From JAZRWQ01 sp045599805 (GTDB lineage: Bacteria > Bacillota > Clostridia > Oscillospirales > UMGS1783): DNA of 10,784 nucleotides. The notes beneath the pieces were generated by a model. That model made no database searches. It had not been told where the DNA came from and saw only the letters and a list, made by a program, of their open reading frames with translations. A program made the position numbers and the translations under genes. Shown one piece after another: positions 1-7,162 of this stretch (position 1 is its first letter; each line of letters begins with the position of its first letter). The stretch spans positions 1-10,784 of the forward strand of contig JAZRWQ010000082.1 in the NCBI GenBank assembly GCA_045599805.1, given 5' to 3'.

Positions 1-197
1 TTGCCGCTCGTTTCACCCTTTAACCACAGCTCTTTACGCGAACGGCTCCAAAAACAGGTAAGCTCCTTTTCCATGGAGATTTTAAGACTTTCCTTATTCA
101 TGTAGGCAAGGGTGAGCACACGCTTTGATACAGCGTCAACCACTATTGCCGGGATAAGCCCCTTTTCGTCAAATTTAAGTTCATCAATGTTTATCAT
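1..197 (-). CDS. hisI: Phosphoribosyl-AMP cyclohydrolase, N-terminal part (cut by window edge)
   Basis: The first 65 codons of HisI are visible. The enzyme hydrolytically opens the adenine ring of phosphoribosyl-AMP in the cytoplasm (third step of histidine synthesis). The translation starts MINIDELKFDEKGLIPAIVV and carries the family signatures GLIPAIV (residues 13-19), AYMN (31-34), FWSRSR (49-54) and KGETSG (60-65). The metal-binding Asp and Cys residues of the family lie beyond base 1. The start ATG is at 195-197, 9 nt after the hisF stop, with an AGGAG ribosome site in the gap. Whether the gene continues into a fused HisE pyrophosphohydrolase domain (hisIE), as in many bacteria, cannot be seen. 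No stop is present, so the gene is partial only because of the window boundary. Identification is firm. Confidence 0.95.
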   Translation of the reverse strand, partial: MINIDELKFDEKGLIPAIVVDAVSKRVLTLAYMNKESLKISMEKELTCFWSRSRKELWLKGETSG

Positions 198-206
198 AAT
201 TGCTCC

Positions 207-965
207 TTATATCCTTGCGGGTATACCGTGTTTCTTCATTTCGTTTTTAAGGTCTGAAATTTTAACCTCGCCGAAGTGGAATATCGAGGCGGCAAGACCT
301 GCGTCCACCTTCGGCAGAGTTTTGAAAAGGGTTATGAAATCCTCTATGCAGCCGGCGCCGCCCGAGGCTATGACGGGCACGCTTACGGCATTGCAGACGG
401 CATCGAGCATTTCAAGATCGAAGCCTTTTTTTACGCCGTCGGTATCAATGGAGTTAAGCACTATTTCGCCCGCGCCGTTTTGGACGCCGCGCTTTATCCA
501 TTCAATAGCCTCAAGTCCGGTGTTTTCCCTGCCGCCCTTGGCGAATACGCGGAAAACGCCGTCAACCCTCTTTACATCGACCGACAGAACAACGCACTGG
601 TCGCCGTACAGCTTTGCCGCCCTGCCGATAAGAGAGGGATCCTTTATCGCCCCGGAATTTACGCTTACCTTATCCGCGCCGCATTTTAAAACCCTGTCAA
701 AATCCTCAACGGTGTTTATGCCGCCGCCCACAGTCAGGGGGATAAACACGTTCTTTGCCGTTTCGCGCAGGATATCGGTAAAAATCTTTCTGCCGTCGGA
801 GGAGGCGGTTATATCGTAAAAAACAAGCTCATCCGCTCCGCACTTGCTGTAATACTCGGCAAGGGTTACGGGAGAAGATATTTCCTTTAAGCCTTCGAAG
901 TTTACCCCTTTTACCACCTGTCCGTTTCTTACGTCAAGGCAGGGAATTATTCTTTTCGTAATCAT
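207..965 (-). CDS. hisF: Imidazole glycerol phosphate synthase, cyclase subunit HisF
   Basis: This is a 252-residue TIM-barrel cyclase, the usual family length. It combines PRFAR with ammonia supplied by HisH to make imidazole glycerol phosphate and AICAR. The two catalytic aspartates are in place: Asp11 in CLDVRNG (residues 9-15) and Asp130 in LSVDVK (127-132). The phosphate-binding glycine motifs are also present: TVGGGI (78-83), and IASGGAG near residue 200 in the C-terminal half barrel. The start ATG overlaps the hisA stop by 4 nt (ATGA), with GAGGTGG just upstream inside hisA. The protein should form a heterodimer with HisH, encoded two genes upstream. Nothing looks broken or unusual. 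Identification is firm. Confidence 0.97.
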   Translation of the reverse strand: MITKRIIPCLDVRNGQVVKGVNFEGLKEISSPVTLAEYYSKCGADELVFYDITASSDGRKIFTDILRETAKNVFIPLTVGGGINTVEDFDRVLKCGADKVSVNSGAIKDPSLIGRAAKLYGDQCVVLSVDVKRVDGVFRVFAKGGRENTGLEAIEWIKRGVQNGAGEIVLNSIDTDGVKKGFDLEMLDAVCNAVSVPVIASGGAGCIEDFITLFKTLPKVDAGLAASIFHFGEVKISDLKNEMKKHGIPARI

Positions 966-1675
966 TTTGCCACCTCTATCGCTTTACGAAGGTCTATCGC
1001 CTTTATATAATACGCCTTGCCGATTATCGCGCCGTATAAATCCATTTTCCTGAGCGCCTTTACGTCGTCAATCGACGATACGCCGCCCGAGGCGGTAATG
1101 TTTATCTTAAAGCGTTCAGTCAGCTTTTTGTACAGCTCTCTGTTGGTGCCTATCATGGCTCCGTCCTTGGAAATGTCGGTGCAGATGAGGGTTTTGACAC
1201 CGAGGTTTTCCATCTGCCCGCAAAACTCAAATGCATCCACGCCCGAGGATTCTCTCCAGCCCTTTATGGCAACCGTGCCGTCCTTTATATCTATGCCGAC
1301 GGCGATTTTTTCGCCGTATTTTTTTACGGCTTCCTTTAAAAATGCCTTGTCGGTTACGGCGGCGGTGCCTAAGATAACGCGGTCAAGCCCTGCGCCAAGA
1401 TACTCTCCAACTACCACCATGCTGCGTATGCCGCCGCCTATCTCGCAGAAAAGCCCCGTTTCCCTCTTTATGGCGCACACCGAATCTAAATTCGGCGTGC
1501 CGCCGTCTCTTGCGCCCTCAAGGTCTACAAGATGAACATGCGCTGCGCCGCACCCTAAAAAATCCTTCGCTACCGATACGGGATCATCGCTGTAAACGGT
1601 TTTCTCGTTGTAGTCGCCCTTATAAAGGCGAACAGCCTGTCCCTCATACAAATCTATGGCGGGAAAAATCAGCAT
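962..1675 (-). CDS. hisA: ProFAR isomerase HisA
   Basis: This 237-residue TIM-barrel protein catalyses the Amadori rearrangement of ProFAR to PRFAR. The N-terminus FPAIDLYEGQAVRL holds catalytic Asp8, and the second catalytic Asp129 lies in VGIDIKDG (residues 126-133). The phosphate-binding segments EIGGGIR (78-84) and ASGGVSS in the C-terminal half are intact. Length and motifs match HisA. In Actinobacteria a related enzyme (PriA) also serves tryptophan synthesis; nothing here separates the two, but the position inside a complete his operon favours a dedicated HisA. The start overlaps the end of hisH by 7 nt (ATGCTGA), with a GGAGG site at the 3' end of hisH, which implies translational coupling. 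hisF follows with a 4-nt overlap. Confidence 0.96.
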   Translation of the reverse strand: MLIFPAIDLYEGQAVRLYKGDYNEKTVYSDDPVSVAKDFLGCGAAHVHLVDLEGARDGGTPNLDSVCAIKRETGLFCEIGGGIRSMVVVGEYLGAGLDRVILGTAAVTDKAFLKEAVKKYGEKIAVGIDIKDGTVAIKGWRESSGVDAFEFCGQMENLGVKTLICTDISKDGAMIGTNRELYKKLTERFKINITASGGVSSIDDVKALRKMDLYGAIIGKAYYIKAIDLRKAIEVAK

Positions 1676-2292
1676 ATCTTTCCCTCCTTCATTTCACAGA
1701 ACGCCCTTAAGATATTCAGTCCCACCTCGCCGCTCTTTTCGGGATGGAACTGACAGCCTAAAAGATTATCCCTTGCGACCGCGGCGGTTATATCTACACC
1801 GTACCCGGCGCTCGCGATAACGCTGTCCTCACAGTCGGCGGCGTAATAGGAATGAACGAAATAAACGCAGTCGCCCTCGTTTATATATTTGAATAAAGGA
1901 TGCGCTTTTTTGAATTTAAGCGTGTTCCAGCCCATGTGGGGTATCTTTAAATTCTCCACCTCGTCGGCAATGGGCTTTATTACGCCGTGTAAAAGCTCAA
2001 GTCCTTTATACTCGCCGTATTCGTAGCTTTTATCGAAAAGAAGCTGCATTCCGAGGCATATCCCCATTACCGGCTTGCCCTTTTTTATTTCTTCTCTTAA
2101 ACAGTCGGCAAGTCCGGAAGCGTTGAATTTATTTATCGCGTCGCAAAATGCGCCCACGCCCGGCAGGATTATTCTGTCGGCTTTTTTTAAAACCTCTTTG
2201 TCCGCCGTAACACACGCATCCTCGCCTATCTTATGAAATGAGGAAACGAGGGAAAAGAGATTGCCTACGCCGTAGTCGATTATCGCGGTCAT
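1669..2292 (-). CDS. hisH: Imidazole glycerol phosphate synthase, glutaminase subunit HisH
   Basis: This is a 207-residue class I glutamine amidotransferase. It hydrolyses glutamine and channels ammonia to HisF. The catalytic triad is visible: Cys79 in GICLGMQ (residues 77-83), and His183 and Glu185 in CQFHPEKSG (180-188). The N-terminal IIDYGVGN (4-11) and LPGVGAF (43-49, the oxyanion/PGVG strand) are typical. The start ATG shares one base with the hisB stop (TAATG), with AAAGGAG 8 nt upstream. The C-terminus runs 7 nt into hisA. Only hisA separates it from its partner gene hisF. The protein appears intact and of normal length. Confidence 0.96.
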   Translation of the reverse strand: MTAIIDYGVGNLFSLVSSFHKIGEDACVTADKEVLKKADRIILPGVGAFCDAINKFNASGLADCLREEIKKGKPVMGICLGMQLLFDKSYEYGEYKGLELLHGVIKPIADEVENLKIPHMGWNTLKFKKAHPLFKYINEGDCVYFVHSYYAADCEDSVIASAGYGVDITAAVARDNLLGCQFHPEKSGEVGLNILRAFCEMKEGKIC

Positions 2293-2879
2293 TATAAATC
2301 TCCTTTGGTAGAGGGTATTTCGTTTTTATACTTTTCGTCTATTGCCACAGCACATTTTAAGCTTCTCGCGGCAGACTTGAAAGCTCCCTCTATGATGTGA
2401 TGCGAATTTTTGCCTGCCAGAGTGCGAAGATGCAATGCGCACTGCGCCTGACGCACAAAGCCCTGCCAGAATTCCTCCACAAGCTCGGTATCAAAATCGC
2501 CTACCTTTTCGGTGGGGATCTTTAAATCGCAGTCCAGAAACGATCTGCCGGAAAAGTCAACAGCGGTGAGTATCAGGCTTTCGTCCATGGGCAGTATGGT
2601 GTCGCCGTAGCGGTGTATGCCCTTTTTGTCGCCGAGAGCTTCATAAAAGGCTTTGCCCAGCGCAATGCCTATATCCTCTACCGAATGATGATAGTCAACG
2701 TCGGTGTCGCCCTTGCAGTAAACTTTAAGGTCGAATCTGCCGTGGGAGGCAAAGAGCGTAAGCATATGGTTAAGGAAACCCACGCCGGTATTTATTTCAC
2801 TTTTGCCGCTGCCGTCAAGATCAAGAGTAAGCGCTATATCCGTTTCGGCGGTAGCACGTTTTACCGATGCCGTTCTCAT
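2292..2879 (-). CDS. hisB: Imidazoleglycerol-phosphate dehydratase HisB (monofunctional)
   Basis: This manganese enzyme dehydrates imidazole glycerol phosphate to imidazole acetol phosphate. Its 195 residues are the length of the dehydratase alone, so the histidinol-phosphate phosphatase domain found in enterobacterial HisB is absent. Both halves of the internally duplicated fold are recognisable through metal ligands: FLNHML (residues 35-40, His38), DYHHSVED (62-69, His64, His65, Glu68) and NSHHIIE (158-164, His160, His161, Glu164). The DTELVEEF signature spans 130-137. The start overlaps the hisC stop by 4 nt (ATGA), with GGAGG 7 nt before it. The phosphatase step must be supplied by a gene outside the window. 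Confidence 0.96.
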   Translation of the reverse strand: MRTASVKRATAETDIALTLDLDGSGKSEINTGVGFLNHMLTLFASHGRFDLKVYCKGDTDVDYHHSVEDIGIALGKAFYEALGDKKGIHRYGDTILPMDESLILTAVDFSGRSFLDCDLKIPTEKVGDFDTELVEEFWQGFVRQAQCALHLRTLAGKNSHHIIEGAFKSAARSLKCAVAIDEKYKNEIPSTKGDL

Positions 2880-3940
2880 TTACATTCCTCCAGTATTTCC
2901 TTTACCTTTTCGATAAAGATCTCCATTTCTTCCTTACTGCCTATCGTTATGCGGTTATAATCCTTAAGCCGCGGTGTTTCAAAGTGGCGTATCAGCACGC
3001 CCTTCTCCTTTAAGGCAAGATACAACTCCCTGCCGCCTATGCCCTCGCTCTTTGCGAAAAGGAAATTGGTTTTTGAATCAAGAACCTCAAAGCCTGAATC
3101 CTTAAGAGCGTTTAATGTCCATTCCCTTGTTTGAACGGTCTTTTTGATATTGCTTTCAAAATACTCCGTATCGGCAAGGGCGCCGATACCGGCAGCCATC
3201 GTCATGGAGTTTACGTTATAGGGATTCGTGGAATATTTTACGGTATTGAGGTCGGCTATTATTTCCTTTGACGCCATGCCGAAGCCCAGTCTGCCGCCGG
3301 CAAGACTGCGTGACTTCGAAAAGGTGCGGCATACAAGGAGATTGGAGTATTTCTTTATTAAGGATACCGCGCTCTCTCCGCCGAAGTCCACATACGCTTC
3401 ATCTATAACGACTATATTGTCGGGATTGGATTCAACGATTTTTTCAATATCCGACAAGGGAAGATTTATACCGGTAGGCGCATTGGGGTTTGCGATGAAT
3501 ACCGTTTTGTTTATGCCGATATAATCGCTTACGTTTACGGTGAAATCCTCATTCAGAGGTATTTCCGTAAAGGGGACGCCGTTAAGGTCGGCAAATACCT
3601 TGTAAAAGCCGTAGGTTATGTCGGGGAAAACGGCGGGATGATCCTTATCGCAGAATGCCATGAAGGCAAAATTAAGTATTTCGTCCGAGCCGTTGGTGAA
3701 TATTATTTCGTCCTCATCCACGCCAAGCTGCCCGCAGGCGGCGCTGACAAGATTTTTACAGGTGGGATCGGAATAGAGCTGTAAATCCCCTGCCGCCTGA
3801 CGGGCAAGGCGCTGTGCCAGCGGAGAGGGCGGATAGGGCGATTCGTTGGTGTTGAGCTTTATATAGCTTCTGTCTCTCGGCTGCTCTCCCGGGACGTAGG
3901 GAATGAGCGATGAATACTTTTCGCTTAAAAACTTACTCAT
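2876..3940 (-). CDS. hisC: Histidinol-phosphate aminotransferase HisC
   Basis: This is a 354-residue fold-type I PLP aminotransferase that converts imidazole acetol phosphate and glutamate to histidinol phosphate. Recognisable parts are KLNTNESPYPPSP (residues 28-40), the cofactor-phosphate contact NGSDE (83-87), NPNAPTG (151-157), the ring-binding Asp in VIDEAYVDF (178-186) and the Schiff-base lysine Lys209 in FSKSRSLAGGRLGF (207-220). The C-terminal arginine segment TPRL is also present. Related aminotransferases act on aromatic amino acids, but the position between hisD and hisB makes HisC the natural call. The start overlaps the hisD stop by 8 nt (ATGAGTAA), with GGAGG inside hisD. A HisC placed between HisD and HisB is common in Bacillota operons. 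Confidence 0.95.
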   Translation of the reverse strand: MSKFLSEKYSSLIPYVPGEQPRDRSYIKLNTNESPYPPSPLAQRLARQAAGDLQLYSDPTCKNLVSAACGQLGVDEDEIIFTNGSDEILNFAFMAFCDKDHPAVFPDITYGFYKVFADLNGVPFTEIPLNEDFTVNVSDYIGINKTVFIANPNAPTGINLPLSDIEKIVESNPDNIVVIDEAYVDFGGESAVSLIKKYSNLLVCRTFSKSRSLAGGRLGFGMASKEIIADLNTVKYSTNPYNVNSMTMAAGIGALADTEYFESNIKKTVQTREWTLNALKDSGFEVLDSKTNFLFAKSEGIGGRELYLALKEKGVLIRHFETPRLKDYNRITIGSKEEMEIFIEKVKEILEECK

Positions 3941-5216
3941 TTTCCGCCTCCGTTCTTATCATTGCGCTCTTGGCATGGCCGGTAAGTCCCTCAGCCTGCG
4001 CGAAAATTCCGATATCCTTTGCCACCTTTTTCAAAGCGTCCTTCGAATAATAGGTGTACTGCGTCTTTTTAATAAAATCGTCTACCGACAAGGGGCTTGA
4101 AAATTTTGCCGTGCCGGAGGTGGGCAGGGTATGGTTCGGGCCGGCGAAATAATCGCCCAGCGCCTCGGGGCAGTTTCTGCCCATAAATACCGAGCCCGCG
4201 TGACGTATCTTGTCAAGATAATCAAAGGGATTGTCAACGCACAGCTCCAGATGCTCGGGCGCTATCTCGTTGGCTATCTCTATTGCGGCGTTGAGGCTGT
4301 CCGCAACGATGATCTTGCCGTTGTTGTCTATGGAAGCTCTTGCTATATCGGCTCTTATCAAAAGCGGTATCTGCTTTTCAAGCTCACCTGAAACGGCTTT
4401 CGCAAAGTTCATATCATCGGTAACGAGTACGGCGGATGCCATTTTATCATGCTCCGCCTGTGAAAGCAGATCCGCCGCGGCGTATCCGGGCACGGTCTTG
4501 CCGTCGGCAACGATAAGTATTTCGCTCGGTCCCGCTATCATATCAATGGAAACTTTGCCGAAAACCTGTTTTTTTGCTTCGGCGACAAAGGCGTTGCCGG
4601 GGCCTACTATCTTATCCACCCTCGCTATCGTTTCAGTGCCGAAGGCAAGCGCAGCTATCGCCTGCGCGCCGCCGACCTTGTATATCTTGTCAACTCCGGC
4701 AATCCTTGCGGCAGCGAGGATCACGGGGTTTATTTTGCCCTGAGCGTTGGGAGGTGTTACGATGGCGACCTCCTTAACGCCGGCGATTTTCGCGGGAATG
4801 GAATCCATAAGCACGGTAGATGGGTAAGCCGCCGTGCCGCCCGGCACGTAAAGCCCCGCCCTGTCAACGGGGATGATCTTCTGCCCCATGACAATTCCGT
4901 CCTCATCGTTTATGATAAAGCTGTTTCTGACCTGACGGGAATGGAATTTGCGTATATTTGCCGCCGCCTTTTCCATTATCTCTATAAGCTTTTTATCGAC
5001 CGATGCAAATGCCTCGTCTATTTCCTCATCGGTTACGGTAAGGGAGGTAAGACGGGCCCTGTCAAACTTTTCGCAGTATTCGAAAAGCGCCTTATCGCCG
5101 TTTTTCTTTACGTTTTCTATTATATCGGAAACTATCTTTTCAACGTTTACGGCGCTTTCGGTCCTCGCGAATATCTCATCGTTTGATACGTCGCCGTATT
5201 TCATTATCTTTATCAT
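3933..5216 (-). CDS. hisD: Histidinol dehydrogenase HisD
   Basis: This zinc enzyme carries out the last two steps, oxidising L-histidinol to histidinal and then histidine with two NAD+. It is 427 residues, the normal length. By comparison with the characterised E. coli enzyme, the zinc ligands are Gln253 and His256 (SQAEHD, 252-257), Asp355 (ALGDYFAGPNHTLPT, 352-366) and His414 (GLTGHAKS, 410-417). The catalytic pair Glu321-His322 is in APEHLEL (319-325). Nucleotide-binding regions GLYVPGGTAAYPS (121-133) and VGPGNAFVAEAK (204-215) are conserved. The start lies 1 nt after the hisZ-hisG stop, with AAGGAGC about 8 nt upstream. A second Met at residue 5 is possible but has worse spacing. No damage is seen. 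Confidence 0.97.
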   Translation of the reverse strand: MIKIMKYGDVSNDEIFARTESAVNVEKIVSDIIENVKKNGDKALFEYCEKFDRARLTSLTVTDEEIDEAFASVDKKLIEIMEKAAANIRKFHSRQVRNSFIINDEDGIVMGQKIIPVDRAGLYVPGGTAAYPSTVLMDSIPAKIAGVKEVAIVTPPNAQGKINPVILAAARIAGVDKIYKVGGAQAIAALAFGTETIARVDKIVGPGNAFVAEAKKQVFGKVSIDMIAGPSEILIVADGKTVPGYAAADLLSQAEHDKMASAVLVTDDMNFAKAVSGELEKQIPLLIRADIARASIDNNGKIIVADSLNAAIEIANEIAPEHLELCVDNPFDYLDKIRHAGSVFMGRNCPEALGDYFAGPNHTLPTSGTAKFSSPLSVDDFIKKTQYTYYSKDALKKVAKDIGIFAQAEGLTGHAKSAMIRTEAENE

Positions 5217-5217
5217 T

Positions 5218-6762
5218 TTACTGCTCCTTTACCGTGCCCAGTCCCTGCAGAAGCTTATCTATGCTTTCCTTTTTGAACTTGTAGGCAGTTTTATTGGAAA
5301 TAAGACGGGCGCTTATCGGCATCACCGTTTCGATAACCTCAAGGTCGTTTTCCTTTAAGGTCGTGCCCGTTTCAACTATATCAACTATAACGTCCGAAAG
5401 CCCTAAAATGGGGGCGATCTCGATCGAGCCGTTAAGGTGGATTATATCGATATCCCTGCCCTTGGACATATAGTATTTCTTGGCGATATTTGAAAACTTG
5501 GTGGCAACCTTTAAGGTGCCCGTGCCGTCATCGGCATAGCCCTTGGGGGCGGCGACCGCCATGCGGCATACGCCCTTATTCAAATCCATAAGCTCATACA
5601 CCTGCGGCTCGTACTCCGCGAGGATATCCTTGCCGGCAACGCCTATATCGGCGGCGCCTCTTTCAACGTATATGGCAACGTCGGAGGGCTTTACCCAGAA
5701 GTATCTCACCTTTTTGTCGGGGTTTTCGAATATAAGCTTGCGGTTGGGCTCCAGAATGGAGGGACATTCAAAGCCGGCTTTCGCGAACATACCGTAAATC
5801 CTGTCGCCCAGTCTGCCCTTGGGAAGCGCTATGTTAAGATATCCGTCGTCGGTCTTTTCGGCGCCTATCTCCATGCGTTCAAGCTCATCGGTATACACCG
5901 CGAAGCCTATTGCGCCGGATGCCCTGCCCAGCTTACGCATCAGACGGTCATATCTGCCGCCCGAAAGCACCGCATCGGGTATGCCCTTTATGAAGCCTTT
6001 GAAAACTATGCCGTTGTAGTAATTTATATCGCTTATTACCGAAAAGTCTATGCTTATGTTGATGCCGGCATCAATAAGCTCCGTGACCGTTTTACGGAAC
6101 TGCGGATAGTTTTCATCGTAAAAGAGAATATCGTCAAGCTGGGATATCGCCTTTTCGCTGTCCTGAGAAAGATTCAAAAGTCCGAGTATCGGGGAAGCAT
6201 CTTTATTGCCGCACAGCGCTTTTATCTCATCGGTATTGCGCTCGCCTATCGCGGCGTACAGCCTGGTTTTCTTATCGGAGGGCAGCGTATACAAATCAAC
6301 GACGCCCGAAACGATATCTATATCCGAAACGGCAAGGGTATAGTCCTTTGACAGCTTATTAAGGCTTTCTGCCGCCGTAATAACCGTTTCAAAAACATCG
6401 TCATAGCCGATGCTGCCGAAGCACTCAACGCCCGACTGCATTATCTCCTTATACGAGCCGGAGCTTTTTGAAACCCTGTAAACGTTTTCATTATAGAAAA
6501 CCTTTTTTATGCTGTCCGGCTCATCGGCGCTGTTCTTTATGATGGAAAGGGTGACGTCCGGCCGGAGCGCCATAAGCTTGCCGCCCATATCGGTAAAGGT
6601 GATAACGTTATCGGAAACCAGAAAGTCCTTATTTCCGGCATAGAGATCGTATTCCTCAAACTTGCCCATGCGGTATGGCTTAAAGCCGTGGGACATATAC
6701 AGCTCCCTTAAAGCGAATATTATCTTTTCGTCATTTTGCAGTACGCTGTCGTTTACCGTCAT
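5218..6762 (-). CDS. hisZ-hisG: HisZ-HisG fusion: ATP phosphoribosyltransferase, regulatory and catalytic subunits in one chain
   Basis: This 514-residue protein joins two subunits that are normally separate. Residues 1 to about 297 are HisZ, a histidyl-tRNA-synthetase-like domain, with LRPDVTLSI (66-74, motif 2 region), YYNGIVFKGF (248-257) and SGGRYDRL (267-274). Residues from about 307 are short-form HisG: NIALPKGRLGD (310-320), ERGAADIGVAGKDIL (367-381) and the PRPP-binding loop DIVETGTTL (461-469). The linker is about ten residues. HisG condenses ATP with PRPP, the committed and feedback-inhibited step. Short HisG lacks its own regulatory domain and depends on HisZ in a hetero-octamer. 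The frame is continuous with no stop. Met297 at the junction has no good ribosome site, so separate translation of HisG is unlikely. The start overlaps the upstream regulator by 4 nt, with AAAGGAG 8 nt before it. Confidence 0.93.
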   Translation of the reverse strand: MTVNDSVLQNDEKIIFALRELYMSHGFKPYRMGKFEEYDLYAGNKDFLVSDNVITFTDMGGKLMALRPDVTLSIIKNSADEPDSIKKVFYNENVYRVSKSSGSYKEIMQSGVECFGSIGYDDVFETVITAAESLNKLSKDYTLAVSDIDIVSGVVDLYTLPSDKKTRLYAAIGERNTDEIKALCGNKDASPILGLLNLSQDSEKAISQLDDILFYDENYPQFRKTVTELIDAGINISIDFSVISDINYYNGIVFKGFIKGIPDAVLSGGRYDRLMRKLGRASGAIGFAVYTDELERMEIGAEKTDDGYLNIALPKGRLGDRIYGMFAKAGFECPSILEPNRKLIFENPDKKVRYFWVKPSDVAIYVERGAADIGVAGKDILAEYEPQVYELMDLNKGVCRMAVAAPKGYADDGTGTLKVATKFSNIAKKYYMSKGRDIDIIHLNGSIEIAPILGLSDVIVDIVETGTTLKENDLEVIETVMPISARLISNKTAYKFKKESIDKLLQGLGTVKEQ

Positions 6763-7052
6763 TTCCCGTTCTCCTTTAACCTGTCTATTGCCGTGCGGTA
6801 ACCGCCCGAGCCGTAGTTCAGGCAGCGGTTTACCCTCGATATCGTGGCGGTGCTTACACCCGTTTTCTCGGCTATCTTCTGATAGCTCATGCCGCTTTCC
6901 AGCAGTCTTGCCGTGTCAAGGCGCTGCGCCATGTCAAGTATCTCTTTTATTGTGCATAAATCCTCGAAAAAGGCGGCGCACTCTTCCTTTGTGTGCAGCA
7001 GCGCTATCGTTTCATACAGTTTTTCGGTTGATGTGTTTTTATAGTCCGCCAT
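6759..7052 (-). CDS. TrpR-family regulator, YerC/YecD type (candidate histidine-operon repressor)
   Basis: This 97-residue helical DNA-binding protein matches the YerC/YecD branch of the TrpR family. Signatures are DLCTIKEILDMAQRL (residues 31-45), the helix-turn-helix region with TGVSTATISRVNR (64-76), and the trailing LNYGSGGYRTAIDRL (78-92). The family acts as a dimer, and tryptophan repressor itself binds its amino acid as corepressor. Here the gene is the first of the his operon and overlaps the next gene by 4 nt (ATGA), so histidine is the obvious candidate ligand. I recall, but cannot verify, comparative-genomic proposals of a TrpR-like HisR in Bacillota. It has its own AAGGGAG site 8 nt before the ATG. 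A palindrome over its promoter suggests autorepression. Family call firm, ligand inferred. Confidence 0.9.
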   Translation of the reverse strand: MADYKNTSTEKLYETIALLHTKEECAAFFEDLCTIKEILDMAQRLDTARLLESGMSYQKIAEKTGVSTATISRVNRCLNYGSGGYRTAIDRLKENGK

Positions 7053-7085
7053 CTGTCTGTCTCCCTTGTATTTTTTTACTTCAAC

Positions 7086-7111
7086 ACTTTATCATAGTAA
7101 ACTGGTAAAGT
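7086..7111. promoter_or_regulatory. Imperfect palindrome over the his promoter, candidate operator
   Basis: Read on the minus strand, the 26-nt element has outer arms ACTTTA and TAAAGT (perfect inverted repeats of 6) and inner matches CA / TG, for nine of thirteen pairs matched about the centre. It exactly spans the -10 box and the 17-nt spacer, and its last three bases enter the -35, so a bound dimer would block RNA polymerase. A shorter overlapping symmetry, TTTA-6-TAAA (minus strand), lies in the same element. The TrpR-like protein encoded immediately downstream is the natural candidate binder. This is an inference from symmetry and position only. Confidence 0.5.
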
Positions 7112-7114
7112 CAA
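7086..7114 (-). promoter_or_regulatory. Predicted sigma-A promoter of the his operon
   Basis: On the minus strand a -35 box TTGACT (7109-7114) is followed after exactly 17 nt by TAAAGT (7086-7091). The -35 matches consensus at five of six positions and the -10 at four of six. Transcription would begin near 7079, giving a leader of about 27 nt before the ATG of the regulator gene. That is too short for a T-box or a histidine leader peptide. No better minus-strand pair was seen closer to the gene; a TATAAT-like box further upstream lacks a good -35. Confidence 0.6.
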
Positions 7115-7129
7115 GAGTTTTTTCATTTT

Positions 7130-7158
7130 TTTACAAAAAATATATGATATATTATAAA
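7130..7158 (+). promoter_or_regulatory. Candidate distal promoter of the acyltransferase/two-component operon
   Basis: TTTACA (7130-7135) and TATAAA (7153-7158) are separated by 17 nt, each five of six to consensus. The start point would be near 7165, leaving a leader of about 57 nt. The surrounding DNA is very AT-rich, so chance matches are a real risk. The his palindrome ends 18 bp upstream of this -35, close enough that a repressor there might affect both directions. Confidence 0.4.
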
Positions 7159-7162
7159 CCTA

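Noticed and set aside
112..819. Long open frame of 235 codons on the plus strand opposite hisF and hisI
   Set aside because: It lies antisense to well-supported hisF and hisI, its translation is low-complexity and Ser/Pro/Thr-rich without motifs, and no ribosome site is evident. It is a shadow of the codon bias of the genes on the other strand.
4231..4743. Open frame of 170 codons on the plus strand inside hisD
   Set aside because: It is fully antisense to conserved hisD, and its Ala/Ser/Ile-rich translation mirrors hisD codons. No independent support.
5860..5880. Internal start at Met297 giving a separate HisG
   Set aside because: The ATG at 5874-5872 has no convincing ribosome site upstream, and it sits within the HisZ C-terminal helix sequence rather than next to the HisG beginning at about residue 307.
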